Below, piece by piece: positions 1 to 8,233 of a stretch of 48,521 nucleotides of DNA. The stretch lies in assembly GCA_020161355.1 (NCBI GenBank), contig JAIUOF010000012.1, positions 1-48,521 on the forward strand, written 5' to 3'. The first letter of the stretch is position 1. Every line of letters begins with the position of its first letter. The notes beneath the pieces were generated by a model that was given only the letters and a program-made list of their open reading frames with translations, was not told the origin of the DNA and searched no databases. A program made the translations under genes and the position numbers. The stretch is from Bacteroidota bacterium. GTDB taxonomy: Bacteria > Bacteroidota > Bacteroidia > Cytophagales > Spirosomataceae.

Positions 1-91
1 CGAGAGAATTCATGGTGGATTAGGATACAAGTCTCCTAAAAAATTCCTGGAATCAATAGGTGTCAAAATTGACCCAAAATGGGTAATGTAA
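1..91 (+). CDS. IS3-family transposase (OrfB/DDE), C-terminal fragment cut by the window edge
   Basis: Reading from base 2, the frame stays open from the left edge to a TAA at 89-91 and gives about 29 residues. They include the pattern RIHGGLGYKSPKKFL, which is typical of the extreme C-terminus of IS3-group transposases (H-x-x-L-G-Y-x-[ST]-P). The rest of the gene lies outside the window, so it cannot be said whether the element is intact. A possible right inverted repeat follows at 101-127. The family call rests on this short motif only. Confidence 0.6.
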   Translation, partial: ERIHGGLGYKSPKKFLESIGVKIDPKWVM

Positions 92-100
92 ATTAATTAT

Positions 101-127
101 CGTGTCCAAGTAATTGCGTTTAAGACA
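101..127. mobile_element. Possible right terminal repeat of the IS3-like element
   Basis: Ten bases after the transposase stop, the sequence read on the minus strand from 127 begins TGTCTTAAACGCAATTAC. A TG...CA end fits IS3-family termini. The left end is outside the window, so this is inference from position and terminal dinucleotide only. Confidence 0.3.
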
Positions 128-260
128 TTAAAAATAATTTGTATATTTAGGAATCAAATTTCCAAACTTATAAAAATAATTTCCAGAATTTATTGGAAAG
201 TGGATGAACTACTAAATAAATACCGGGTAATCAGCACTAAAGGCCTCATAGTGAATGAGT

Positions 261-324
261 TTGAAGACCCTTTGAAATTGCTCTAATATCTTGCCGAAAT
301 GATGCTTCAAGCTCTTTTAATAAG
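261..324 (-). repeat. Diverged direct repeat, copy 1 (possible gene remnant)
   Basis: Aligns without gaps to 1271-1334 with about 49 of 64 identical bases by hand count. On the minus strand both copies stay open in the same frame and read LLKEL[EQ]AS..R.DIR..S, so they look like decayed pieces of a duplicated coding sequence rather than a regulatory site. Apart from this copy and the IS end, nothing else is recognised in the gene-free stretch 128-444. Confidence 0.45.
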
Positions 325-444
325 ACCAAAAGAGTACCCTGTCCACTGAAAAATTTGCAAGTTTTGAACAAAAATACCTGATTGTTTGCTTGTCGAAAAA
401 TAGCTAAATCTGTCAATCTATTTTATAGCATACGTTTGTATAAA

Positions 445-1023
445 TCATTTAATTTCTATCGTTTTGCAACAAGGGTCAAAATATTTTAAAGATAAAATAC
501 CATCAATATTTTTATCTTTTATTTGGTATTGAATAAAATAAGCATCTTTATTACATTCGCACTCACTTTCAAACTTCTGAATTTCTTTAATAATTATCGT
601 ACTTGGCTTTTGTAAATAGTACCGATCATTATTAATAATAAGTCTAAGCTGCATTCCTGAATTTTCTAAGCAATAGTTTCCAACACCTCTTTGGAATGAG
701 AGGTCGCTATAGTTTGGATAAAATAATTTTGTTAAACTTAAATATCCGTCTGATTTTAACTCTCCTAAGTTAATAATGAAATCAAGACTTGAATTATTTT
801 TTTTAAAACTATGAAAATAAGAAGAACATAAATTTTCGTAAGCAGCTTTATATTTAATAGTTGTATCGGTCTCTATCCAATTAACTTCACGCCCATTTAT
901 TAACCCATTAAATTCGCTTTTATAGATTGCTTTTGCTGGTTGAATGAGTTCCTTATTATTTGAACAAGTTTCTGAAGTACAAATTATAAAAACAAATAAT
1001 GTTAAAAAGTAAAGATATTTCAT
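445..1023 (-). CDS. Hypothetical secreted protein, possible lipoprotein
   Basis: The ATG at 1023 is preferred over a longer in-frame reading to 1173. From 1023 the product (193 aa) starts with a clean signal sequence (MKYLYFLTLFVFIICTSETC), and the Cys near residue 20 could be lipidated, although the lipobox is imperfect. The mature part has several Cys (a C-E-C pair, and CC near the C-terminus) and short beta-strand-like stretches such as NGLINGREVNW. That opening resembles small periplasmic Bacteroidota proteins of unknown function. No enzyme motif is visible. It sits between two diverged direct repeats (261-324 and 1271-1334) near an IS end, which suggests an accessory region. Confidence 0.6.
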   Translation of the reverse strand: MKYLYFLTLFVFIICTSETCSNNKELIQPAKAIYKSEFNGLINGREVNWIETDTTIKYKAAYENLCSSYFHSFKKNNSSLDFIINLGELKSDGYLSLTKLFYPNYSDLSFQRGVGNYCLENSGMQLRLIINNDRYYLQKPSTIIIKEIQKFESECECNKDAYFIQYQIKDKNIDGILSLKYFDPCCKTIEIK

Positions 1024-1270
1024 TGTGTAAATTATTTTCACATTTCCAACAAAAAGTAAAGACGATGGGTTGGGGTTAAAGATTGAGTTAATTGGGATAA
1101 ATATACAAACCTTTACGCTCTTTCGGAAGTTGGACAAGGAAATATTTTCAAACTTCGCTAATATCCTGTCCATGACAATGGACGCATCCCAAGTGAGAAG
1201 ACCTCAAAAAGTTGATTGGCGAAAAGAAAGTTGCAAGCAAACTGCTCTGAGTTGCTGTCCCCAATAAATT

Positions 1271-1334
1271 TTGACGACTCCTTGAAAACGATCTAATATC
1301 TGTTCGCTGTGATGCTTGAAGTTCTTTTAACAAG
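1271..1334 (-). repeat. Diverged direct repeat, copy 2
   Basis: Partner of 261-324 (about 77% identical, gap-free). It lies in the 361-base gap between two hypothetical genes (1024-1384). The minus-strand reading LKELQASQRTDIRSFSRSRQ matches the peptide from copy 1, and the frame runs on to about 1148. Nothing else is recognised in this gap. Confidence 0.45.
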
Positions 1335-1384
1335 CTCGCATATTGATTGTCGGATTGGTGTAAAAGTTATGTTTTAATTTAAAT

Positions 1385-1846
1385 TTAAAGTTTTTCTACT
1401 CTCAATACTCTTTGATTCGGTAGCATTTCAATACTAACACTTTCGCCAATATTGACTTTATCAAAAGAAGATTTATCTACGTTTATGAACTTAAATTTCG
1501 TTTCAAAAGTAAAATAACCTTTGGCTCTGTGTTTATTTATGATTTTAAATGTACCTACTAATTTTTCTTTAAACTTATATTCTTTTTGTAGTTCCATTTT
1601 TGTATGGAGAAGCACAATAAAATATGTTGGAATAGCTGAAATTAACAAAAATATTAATGGATTTTGTATCTTAAAAATATAGCATAGCGAACAAAATATT
1701 AGATAAAGCAAAGCTGAGTAATTAGGAAATCTAACTTTTATGTAGATATTTTTAAAGTCGTTAAAAATTATTTTTTTATCTGAAAATGAAGTTTTTTGGG
1801 TATTAAATTTTTCAGATAACATAAAATTTTGAAATGATTCCAACAT
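1385..1846 (-). CDS. Hypothetical membrane protein with two transmembrane helices
   Basis: A 153-aa product starting at ATG 1846. After a hydrophilic N-terminus of about 40 residues, two hydrophobic segments follow (about residues 43-60 and 65-83), separated by a short KIQN turn. A basic linker and a soluble C-terminal part of about 60 residues with alternating beta-strand character come next (GTFKIINKHRAKGYFTF ... IGESVSIEMLP). The layout resembles small two-helix proteins with a cytosolic beta-barrel-like domain, but no known family was recognised. The region is very AT-rich and neighbours an IS remnant, so horizontal origin is possible. Confidence 0.6.
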   Translation of the reverse strand: MLESFQNFMLSEKFNTQKTSFSDKKIIFNDFKNIYIKVRFPNYSALLYLIFCSLCYIFKIQNPLIFLLISAIPTYFIVLLHTKMELQKEYKFKEKLVGTFKIINKHRAKGYFTFETKFKFINVDKSSFDKVNIGESVSIEMLPNQRVLRVEKL

Positions 1847-2091
1847 ATAAAGGACGTATTCAGTGCTGCATTATATAGCTTGAATATGAACGTTTTATGT
1901 TTTTTTCGTTAAAATTTACTATTAATCAAATTTAGTGGTTCATTTATTTGAAATCAAAACCTTTCCATACTATTTTTTTGATAGTGTCAGCAGGAACTAG
2001 TAACAAAACGATGCAATCGTGCTTCAGCGAGGGGCTTTGAGAGTAAGAATTAATGCGATTTTATAAATTTTTGACATTGATAATAACATTG

Positions 2092-2135
2092 CCTATGTGC
2101 CTATGTGGTATTTGCTAATGTGTTCTATGTGGTTA
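2092..2135. repeat. CTATGTG-motif repeat
   Basis: Three copies of CTATGTG or CTATGTGGT occur within 44 bases. The same motif builds the larger hairpin at 20911-21013. It lies in the 394-base gap 1847-2240, which otherwise holds only the terminator at 2189-2222 and no convincing gene. Confidence 0.5.
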
Positions 2136-2188
2136 GTTTTTTATGAAAACGAAATTCTTTTTTGAAATAAATACAAACAAACCCACAA

Positions 2189-2222
2189 AAAAGCCCCAAA
2201 TCCATCAGAATCAGGGCCTTTA
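2189..2222 (-). terminator. Probable intrinsic terminator of the ABC-F gene
   Basis: On the minus strand, about 20 bases after the stop at 2241, AAAGGCCC and GGGGCTTTTTT form an imperfect GC-rich stem (one G-G mismatch) with a loop of about 18 bases. The stem runs into a T tract, the usual shape of a rho-independent terminator. Confidence 0.55.
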
Positions 2223-2240
2223 GAAAATTTATGTTTTTTA

Positions 2241-3857
2241 TCAATAGATCGTCTTACGTTGTTCTTTGATCTTTTCGTCGGTCAGATAATCATCAAAGCT
2301 CACCAGTTTGTCGAGGCAGCCTTTAGGTCCCAGCTCTATGATGCGGTTGGCCACGGTGTTGGTCAGCTGGTGGTCATGCGAGGTAAAGAGTATTGTACTT
2401 TCGTAGTCTTCCATGCCTTTGTTGAGAGCCTGAATCGACTCCAGATCAAGGTGGTTGGTAGGCTCGTCAAACAGCAACACATTGGAGTTGGAGAGCATCA
2501 TTTTTGAAAACATACAACGCTGCTTTTCTCCTCCCGATAGCACCGTACATTTTTTAAGTGCCTCTTCGCCCGAAAACAGCATTCTGCCCAGGAATCCACG
2601 TACAAATGTCTCGTCTTTGTCGGTACTGTATTGTCTCAGCCAGTCCACCAGGTTGAGGCTGGCATCTTCAAAATAATTGCTGTTGTCGTTGGGCAGATAA
2701 TCCTTCGTGATGGTTACACCCCACTTAAAGCTACCGGCGGAGGCCTCTTTCAAGCCCATCAAAACATCAAAAAGAGCCGTCACGGCCAGGCCGTCTTTGC
2801 TCAGGAAGCCAATCTTATCGTTTTTGGCAATCTGAAAACTCAGGTCTTTAAACAGATATTCGCCTTCTTCGTTTTTGTAGCTCAGATGCTCTACCATCAA
2901 TATCTGGTCGCCCACTTCTCTTTCAGGTTTAAACCCGATAAACGGATATCGTCTCGAAGAAGGCTGAATGGCCGCAATATCCAGCTTTTCGATCATTTTC
3001 TGGCGTGCAGTGGCTTGTTTTGACTTGGCCACATTGGCAGAGAAACGACGAATAAAATCCTCCAGTTCTTTCTTCTTCTCTTCGGCTTTCTTGTTTTGAT
3101 CAGCTTTTTGGCGGGCAGCTAGCTGGCTTGATTCGTACCAGAACGAGTAGTTACCGCCATACAGCGTGATTTTCTTAAAGTCAAGGTCGGCTACGTAGGT
3201 ACACACGTTATCAAGGAAGTGGCGGTCGTGCGAAACTACGATCACGGTATTTTTGAAGTTCATGAGGAAGTTTTCCAGCCATAGGATCGACTCGATGTCG
3301 AGGTTGTTGGTAGGCTCATCGAGTAGTAGCACGTCGGGGTCACCAAACAAGGCCTGAGCCAGCAACACCTTTACTTTCTCTGAAGGGTTGATATCGGCCA
3401 TGAGGGAATAATGAATATCTTCCGATATGCCTAGTCCCGATAGGAGGGAGGCGGCATCGGATTCTGCTTCCCAACCGTTCATTTCGGCAAAATCATGCTC
3501 CAGTTCGGCTGCACGGTGACCATCTTCTTCCGAAAAATCTTCTTTAAGGTAGATGGCATCTTTTTCCTGCATGATTTGATACAGCTTTTCGTTACCACGT
3601 AATACGGTATCAAGTACTGTAAACTCATCAAAGGCGTTCTGATTTTGTTTCAAAACCGACATCCTTTCGCCCGGATCCATCGAAATGCTCCCGGTAGTGG
3701 CTTCGATTTCGCCGGACAATATTTTCACAAAAGTGGTCTTACCGGCACCATTGGCACCAATAAGGCCATATACGTTGCCCGGAACAAACTTAAGGTTTAC
3801 TTCTTCAAACAATATTCGCTTACCAAATTGCAGCGAAAGATTAGAAACTGTTAACAT
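2241..3857 (-). CDS. ABC-F family ATPase (YbiT-like), with one degenerate composite site
   Basis: A 538-aa protein with two ABC domains and no membrane segment, as expected for ABC-F translation-associated ATPases. NBD1 has an intact Walker A (GANGAGKTT, about 34-42) and Walker B followed by DEPTNNLD. The linker with RRFSANVAKSKQATARQK matches the P-site tRNA-interaction motif region of YbiT-type members. NBD2 keeps LSGGE and DEPTNHLD, but its Walker A region reads FLSKDGLAVTA and lacks the GKS/T. The NBD1 signature position reads NPSEK instead of LSGGE. These two losses fall on the same composite site, so only one ATP site should be active. Transcription probably starts from the -7 box at 3909-3916 and ends at the terminator at 2189-2222. 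The substrate is the ribosome by family analogy; which antibiotic or stalling role it has is not deducible. Confidence 0.9.
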   Translation of the reverse strand: MLTVSNLSLQFGKRILFEEVNLKFVPGNVYGLIGANGAGKTTFVKILSGEIEATTGSISMDPGERMSVLKQNQNAFDEFTVLDTVLRGNEKLYQIMQEKDAIYLKEDFSEEDGHRAAELEHDFAEMNGWEAESDAASLLSGLGISEDIHYSLMADINPSEKVKVLLAQALFGDPDVLLLDEPTNNLDIESILWLENFLMNFKNTVIVVSHDRHFLDNVCTYVADLDFKKITLYGGNYSFWYESSQLAARQKADQNKKAEEKKKELEDFIRRFSANVAKSKQATARQKMIEKLDIAAIQPSSRRYPFIGFKPEREVGDQILMVEHLSYKNEEGEYLFKDLSFQIAKNDKIGFLSKDGLAVTALFDVLMGLKEASAGSFKWGVTITKDYLPNDNSNYFEDASLNLVDWLRQYSTDKDETFVRGFLGRMLFSGEEALKKCTVLSGGEKQRCMFSKMMLSNSNVLLFDEPTNHLDLESIQALNKGMEDYESTILFTSHDHQLTNTVANRIIELGPKGCLDKLVSFDDYLTDEKIKEQRKTIY

Positions 3858-3908
3858 TTATAATTACTTGATTATTAGTGTTTTCTTAATTTTTTCAGAA
3901 ACAAGATG

Positions 3909-3916
3909 CAAATTTA
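3909..3916 (-). promoter_or_regulatory. Bacteroidota-type -7 box for the ABC-F gene
   Basis: The minus strand reads TAAATTTG, an exact match to the TAnnTTTG -7 consensus of Bacteroidota housekeeping sigma factor, about 52 bases upstream of the ATG at 3857. No clear -33 TTTG is seen. Confidence 0.45.
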
Positions 3917-4049
3917 CGATTATAAACGCAGAATCTAAACTCTTAATTTTTAAATCAATATATTTCTTGATACAATGCCATTTTGAAGGCATAAATCTGG
4001 ATAAATCCATTAATATTGTCTTTTTTTGTAAAATACTACCCAAATTAAC

Positions 4050-7013
4050 TTGATTAACCAGTTTCAGAAAATACTGTTTTTACCTGTAATACTTTTGGCG
4101 GTTTTGTTCCAATCGTTTTGGTTTTCCGAAAAATCAAATACTGAAAAGTCGCTTAGCATTGATAAAGGCTTTTCAAATAAAATCAAGCAAAATACCTGGG
4201 CCGACAGCATTTTGGCCACCATGACACTGGAACAGAAAGTCGGGCAACTATTTATGATATCGGCTTTTTCAAACCGCAACGAAACCGACTACAACTACCT
4301 CGAAAATCAGATTAAAAAATATCATATCGGTGGGCTCATTTTTTTCCAGGGAAACCCAATACAGCAGGCAGTGCTTACCAACCGCTATCAGGCTGCGGCC
4401 AAAATTCCGCTACTGATTGGAATTGATGGCGAATGGGGCCTTGGAATGCGACTCGATCAGGCGGTTTCATTCCCGAAAGCTATTACTTTGGGGGCAACCT
4501 ATAATCCTGAAATAGTTGAAAAGGTAGGTTTTGAGATAGGCCAGCAATGCCGGAGAATGGGAATTCATATCAACTTTGGCCCTGATGCCGATATCAATTC
4601 CAACCCTAAAAATCCGGTAATTAATTATCGGTCGTTTGGGGAGGCTACTCAAAATGTAAGTAACCTGGCAGCAGCTTATGCACGGGGACTTAAAAAAGCA
4701 GGTGTAATGGCCAGTGCCAAGCATTTTCCGGGTCATGGTGATACCGAGACCGACTCACATCATGCTCTGCCTTTGTTAAAACACACCAAACAACACATTG
4801 ATGACATCGAATCGGTACCGTTTCGCAGACTGATTCAGGACAGCATCGCATCGGTGATGGTGGGTCACCTGGAGGTGCCTGCACTTGATCCAATGCCAAA
4901 CGTGCCCGCAAGCGTATCGGAAAAGGTTATCAACCAATATCTAAAAAAACAACTGGGATACAAGGGATTGGTGATCACCGACGCCATGAACATGCGGGGC
5001 TTATTGAGGCATTTTCCTACCTGCAAAGCCGAAGTAGAGGCTTTTAAGGCAGGCAATGATATCCTGTTGCAAACCGCCAATATCGAAACAGCTTACAATG
5101 AGCTCTTGAAAAATTTCCAGGACAGTACTTTATCTGTGTCAGATCTTGACCAAAGAGTTTTGAAAATATTAAAAGCAAAATATCAGGCCGGATTGAATCA
5201 ATACAAACCCATCGATTATACAAACCTTCTGCAAGACTTGAATAAACCTCATGTTTCTGACCTTATTCAGGAGGTTTTTGATGAGGCCACCACGCTGGTC
5301 AGAGACAATGAAAGCCTGGTTCCAATACAAAATCTTAACAATCTCAATTATGCCTTGCTTACGATAGGGGCATCTGCCAATCATTCTATTCATCAGATAT
5401 TTGATTTGTATGGGGTAAAAAAATCTTTCAACATTCCATTTAAACCCACCAAACCCGACGATTGGGAGGCCGTGGTAGAGGAGGCAGCACAAAATGATCT
5501 GGTAATTGTGACCGTACATGGGCTGCATAATCTGGAATCAAGAAATTTTGGATTAACCAACGAGACCCTCGATTTAATTGGTGAATTACAATCCCAAACC
5601 AAAGTGATAGTTTGTGTATTTGGGAATCCTTATGTTTTGAAAAACTTCAGTGATTTTGATACGATAATTTGCGGATTCGAAGACGAAAAGCAGTCGGCGA
5701 TAGCAGTTGCTAATATGATTTTTGGAGTAAAACCGGCGAAAGGAAAAATTCCCGTAAATACACTTTCTTTTGACGCAAAAATTGGAGATGGACTGAAGAC
5801 GACACCGAAAAATCGCATAGGTTTTGGGGCGGCCTTTTCAGAGGGAATGGATGGCGATCAGTTGGCAAACATTGCCCCAATCATGCAAAATGCCATCCAG
5901 AATGAAGAATTTCCGGGGGCACAGGTTTTGGTTGCCAGAAATGGAAAAGTGGTTTATTTTGAAGCTTTTGGAAATATGCGGTACGGTTTTGATGAGCCGG
6001 TGACGCTCAAAACCGATTTCGACCTGGCTTCACTTACCAAGGTCACGGCTACGGTCCAGGCGGTTATGATGCTCTACAACCAGAAAAAACTTGATATAGA
6101 GAAGCCGCTAAAATTTTATTTACCCGAAATGGACTCAACTGACAAGGGCAATATTTCGATAAAAGATTTGCTTTTACACCAGGCGGGCTTAAGACCTTTT
6201 ATGCCTTTTTACTCCAAAACCATTTCAGGAGGGCAGTATTCACCGGAGTTTTACGCTGAAACCAACCCCGAAAACAAGCTCTTGACGGTTTACAATGGTC
6301 TTTTCATCAAACCGGCAATAAAGGATTCAGTACTTAACTGGATCAAAAATAGCACGCTTATTAGCTCAGGAACTACCAAAAGATACGCATATTCCGACCT
6401 GGGGTTGATATTACTACAGCGGGTAGTCGAAAAAATCACAAAAAGAAACCTGGACGATTATTTGTATTTCGCACTCTATCAGCCACTTGGAATGGACAGG
6501 ACGGGTTTCAATATCCTCAGGAAACTGGATGCATCGGAAATTGCTCCCACCGAAATTGACAATCATTTCCGAAAAGGATTAATCAGAGGAACGGTGCATG
6601 ACCAAAATGCGGCACTTTTAGGAGGAGTGGCTGGCCATGCGGGACTTTTCAGCAATGCCTGGGATCTGGCAAAACTATTTCAAATGAATCTCAACAAGGG
6701 CAAATACGATGGAAAGCAGTATTTTTTGCCTGCTACTATCGATTATTTCACAAAAAACCAATCAGACGTGAGTCACCGTGGATTGGGTTGGAATAAACCA
6801 CCCGAAGAAGCCAGTCTTTCGGAAAATGCTTCAGAAGATACTTATGGTCATACAGGTTTTACGGGTACAGCAGCCTGGGTTGATCCTCAAAAAAACCTCA
6901 TCTATATTTTTCTTTCCAACAGGGTGTATCCGACGGCAGACAACAATAAACTCATCAAATATAAAACCCGTAAGAAGGTTCATGACGTGATTTACAATTC
7001 AATTGTGAAATAG
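4050..7013 (+). CDS. GH3 beta-N-acetylhexosaminidase (NagZ-like) fused to a serine beta-lactamase-family domain
   Basis: A 987-aa fusion. The TTG at 4050 follows an in-frame stop and is the only nearby start that keeps the hydrophobic signal (IINQF-type start, LFLPVILLAVLFQSF). Residues about 50-380 form a GH3 barrel with KHFPGHGDTETDSH at 224-237, the NagZ Asp-His loop (D235, H237), and a candidate nucleophile D311 in ITDAMNM. A GH3 C-terminal-like domain follows to about 590. Residues about 605-985 are a penicillin-binding/beta-lactamase fold with SxxK (S661-LT-K664), YSD (781-783) and HTG (934-936). It likely trims GlcNAc from peptidoglycan fragments in the periplasm. The second domain may act as an esterase or peptidase rather than a true beta-lactamase. 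The fusion occurs in other Bacteroidota. It is transcribed divergently from the ABC-F gene. Confidence 0.88.
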   Translation: MINQFQKILFLPVILLAVLFQSFWFSEKSNTEKSLSIDKGFSNKIKQNTWADSILATMTLEQKVGQLFMISAFSNRNETDYNYLENQIKKYHIGGLIFFQGNPIQQAVLTNRYQAAAKIPLLIGIDGEWGLGMRLDQAVSFPKAITLGATYNPEIVEKVGFEIGQQCRRMGIHINFGPDADINSNPKNPVINYRSFGEATQNVSNLAAAYARGLKKAGVMASAKHFPGHGDTETDSHHALPLLKHTKQHIDDIESVPFRRLIQDSIASVMVGHLEVPALDPMPNVPASVSEKVINQYLKKQLGYKGLVITDAMNMRGLLRHFPTCKAEVEAFKAGNDILLQTANIETAYNELLKNFQDSTLSVSDLDQRVLKILKAKYQAGLNQYKPIDYTNLLQDLNKPHVSDLIQEVFDEATTLVRDNESLVPIQNLNNLNYALLTIGASANHSIHQIFDLYGVKKSFNIPFKPTKPDDWEAVVEEAAQNDLVIVTVHGLHNLESRNFGLTNETLDLIGELQSQTKVIVCVFGNPYVLKNFSDFDTIICGFEDEKQSAIAVANMIFGVKPAKGKIPVNTLSFDAKIGDGLKTTPKNRIGFGAAFSEGMDGDQLANIAPIMQNAIQNEEFPGAQVLVARNGKVVYFEAFGNMRYGFDEPVTLKTDFDLASLTKVTATVQAVMMLYNQKKLDIEKPLKFYLPEMDSTDKGNISIKDLLLHQAGLRPFMPFYSKTISGGQYSPEFYAETNPENKLLTVYNGLFIKPAIKDSVLNWIKNSTLISSGTTKRYAYSDLGLILLQRVVEKITKRNLDDYLYFALYQPLGMDRTGFNILRKLDASEIAPTEIDNHFRKGLIRGTVHDQNAALLGGVAGHAGLFSNAWDLAKLFQMNLNKGKYDGKQYFLPATIDYFTKNQSDVSHRGLGWNKPPEEASLSENASEDTYGHTGFTGTAAWVDPQKNLIYIFLSNRVYPTADNNKLIKYKTRKKVHDVIYNSIVK

Positions 7014-7028
7014 ATAAAATCAAAATTA

Positions 7029-7574
7029 TCAATTTAATCGGGGATCAATAGGGTAATTTGCCATCACTTTAAAATTACCTCCCATATCTCTGAGTACTTC
7101 TCTCCAAAAGGTTCCAGATTTATTTTCAAATATTTTTTCAGACGAAATTTCTGAAACCATCCATGCATTTTCAGCAAGTTCAGCTTCCAGTTGACCAGGT
7201 CCCCAACCGGAGTAACCCAAAAAGAATTTAATAGAATCTGGCTTTAAAATTCCAGTATTTAGCAGGCTTTTGGCAGTTTCAAAATCTCCTGACCAATATA
7301 AATTGTCAGAAATATTAATGGCTTCGTCAATCAGTGAACCAGAGGTGTGGACAAAATGGAGGGTATTTTGTTCTACCGGTCCACCAATTCCAAGTGGAAA
7401 ATCGGCATAGATTTCTGCAATGACGTCTGCAAGTTTTTGCTTAATGGGTTGATTCAAAACCAGTCCAAAAGATCCCGCATCATTGTGTTCACATATCAGC
7501 ACTACGGCACGCTCAAAGTTTGGGTCACCCAAAAATGGCTCAGCAATAATTATTTTTCCGGTCAGGTTTTTCAT
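7029..7574 (-). CDS. YqgE/AlgH family protein (UPF0301)
   Basis: A 181-aa soluble protein, the usual length for YqgE/AlgH. Diagnostic stretches are GKIIIAEPFLGDPNFERAVV at the N-terminus, HNDAGSFGLVLNQP, and GYSGWGPGQLEAEL near residue 125. The biochemical role of the family is unsettled; in Pseudomonas AlgH affects alginate regulation, which need not apply here. It is convergent with the GH3 fusion gene (16 bases apart) and appears to be transcribed alone. Confidence 0.92.
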   Translation of the reverse strand: MKNLTGKIIIAEPFLGDPNFERAVVLICEHNDAGSFGLVLNQPIKQKLADVIAEIYADFPLGIGGPVEQNTLHFVHTSGSLIDEAINISDNLYWSGDFETAKSLLNTGILKPDSIKFFLGYSGWGPGQLEAELAENAWMVSEISSEKIFENKSGTFWREVLRDMGGNFKVMANYPIDPRLN

Positions 7575-7774
7575 CTTGTGTAATTTTTAAGGTCAAATAA
7601 ATGATTTTTAGTGAATGTACTATTGAAATATATATATTTTTTCTGAAATAATTAAGAAATAAGAAAATCTGATAATTACTGAACCCAGGCAACGAACAGG
7701 TTTATTTTTCTCGTTTGTAATTTTAAACCAAATACTATTTCTATCTGAAAAACGCTACCCCATTAAAATTTACA

Positions 7775-8212
7775 ATGAAAATGAAAAAAGAAGATGCAAT
7801 AAGCAGAAAGGAGTTTTTGATGAAACTGGGCTTAAGTGGTACTGCTTTGATGGCGGTTTTGACGGCTTGCTCCTCAGAAGACTCCACAGTAGTACCCAGT
7901 ACATCCGGTAGCTTTTCAATCAATCTTTCTGAATCGGCCTACGCTGCTCTGGCTTCTGTAGGAGGATATGTAAAAATTGACAATGTGATAATCGCCAGGA
8001 TATCATCAGGAAATACCTCCTCAGACTATGCAGCCATAGCACGTTTATGTCCTCATGAGAAAAAGGACAAAATGATTTATGAAAAATCATCTGGCGAGTT
8101 CAGATGTACGGATCACAACTGGTATTTCAAGACCTCCGGAAAAGGGGACGGAAACGCCAGCACCACGGGCTTTACAGTAAGCATTAGTGGCACAACTCTA
8201 ACGATTTCGTGA
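7775..8212 (+). CDS. Rieske [2Fe-2S] lipoprotein
   Basis: A 145-aa product with an N-terminal export signal (SRKEFLMKLGLSGTALMAVLTAC). The Cys is a plausible lipidation site, so it is probably anchored outside the cytoplasm. The cluster-binding boxes are C-P-H and C-T-D-H, separated by 16 residues, as in Rieske proteins. It is too short to be a bc1 Rieske subunit with its usual helix. It is convergent with a GMC oxidoreductase gene 22 bases away, so it may be a single-domain electron carrier for that enzyme system, which is inference from position. The start at ATG 7775 gives M-K-M-K; ATG 7781 is equally possible. Confidence 0.85.
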   Translation: MKMKKEDAISRKEFLMKLGLSGTALMAVLTACSSEDSTVVPSTSGSFSINLSESAYAALASVGGYVKIDNVIIARISSGNTSSDYAAIARLCPHEKKDKMIYEKSSGEFRCTDHNWYFKTSGKGDGNASTTGFTVSISGTTLTIS

Positions 8213-8233
8213 AAATAAATCTCAATAATAGAA

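Noticed and set aside
1944..2045. Minus-strand peptide frame (LKHDCIVLLLVPADTIKK) that looks gene-like
   Set aside because: Short, interrupted by a stop about 20 codons upstream, with no start and no family recognised; not enough to call a pseudogene.
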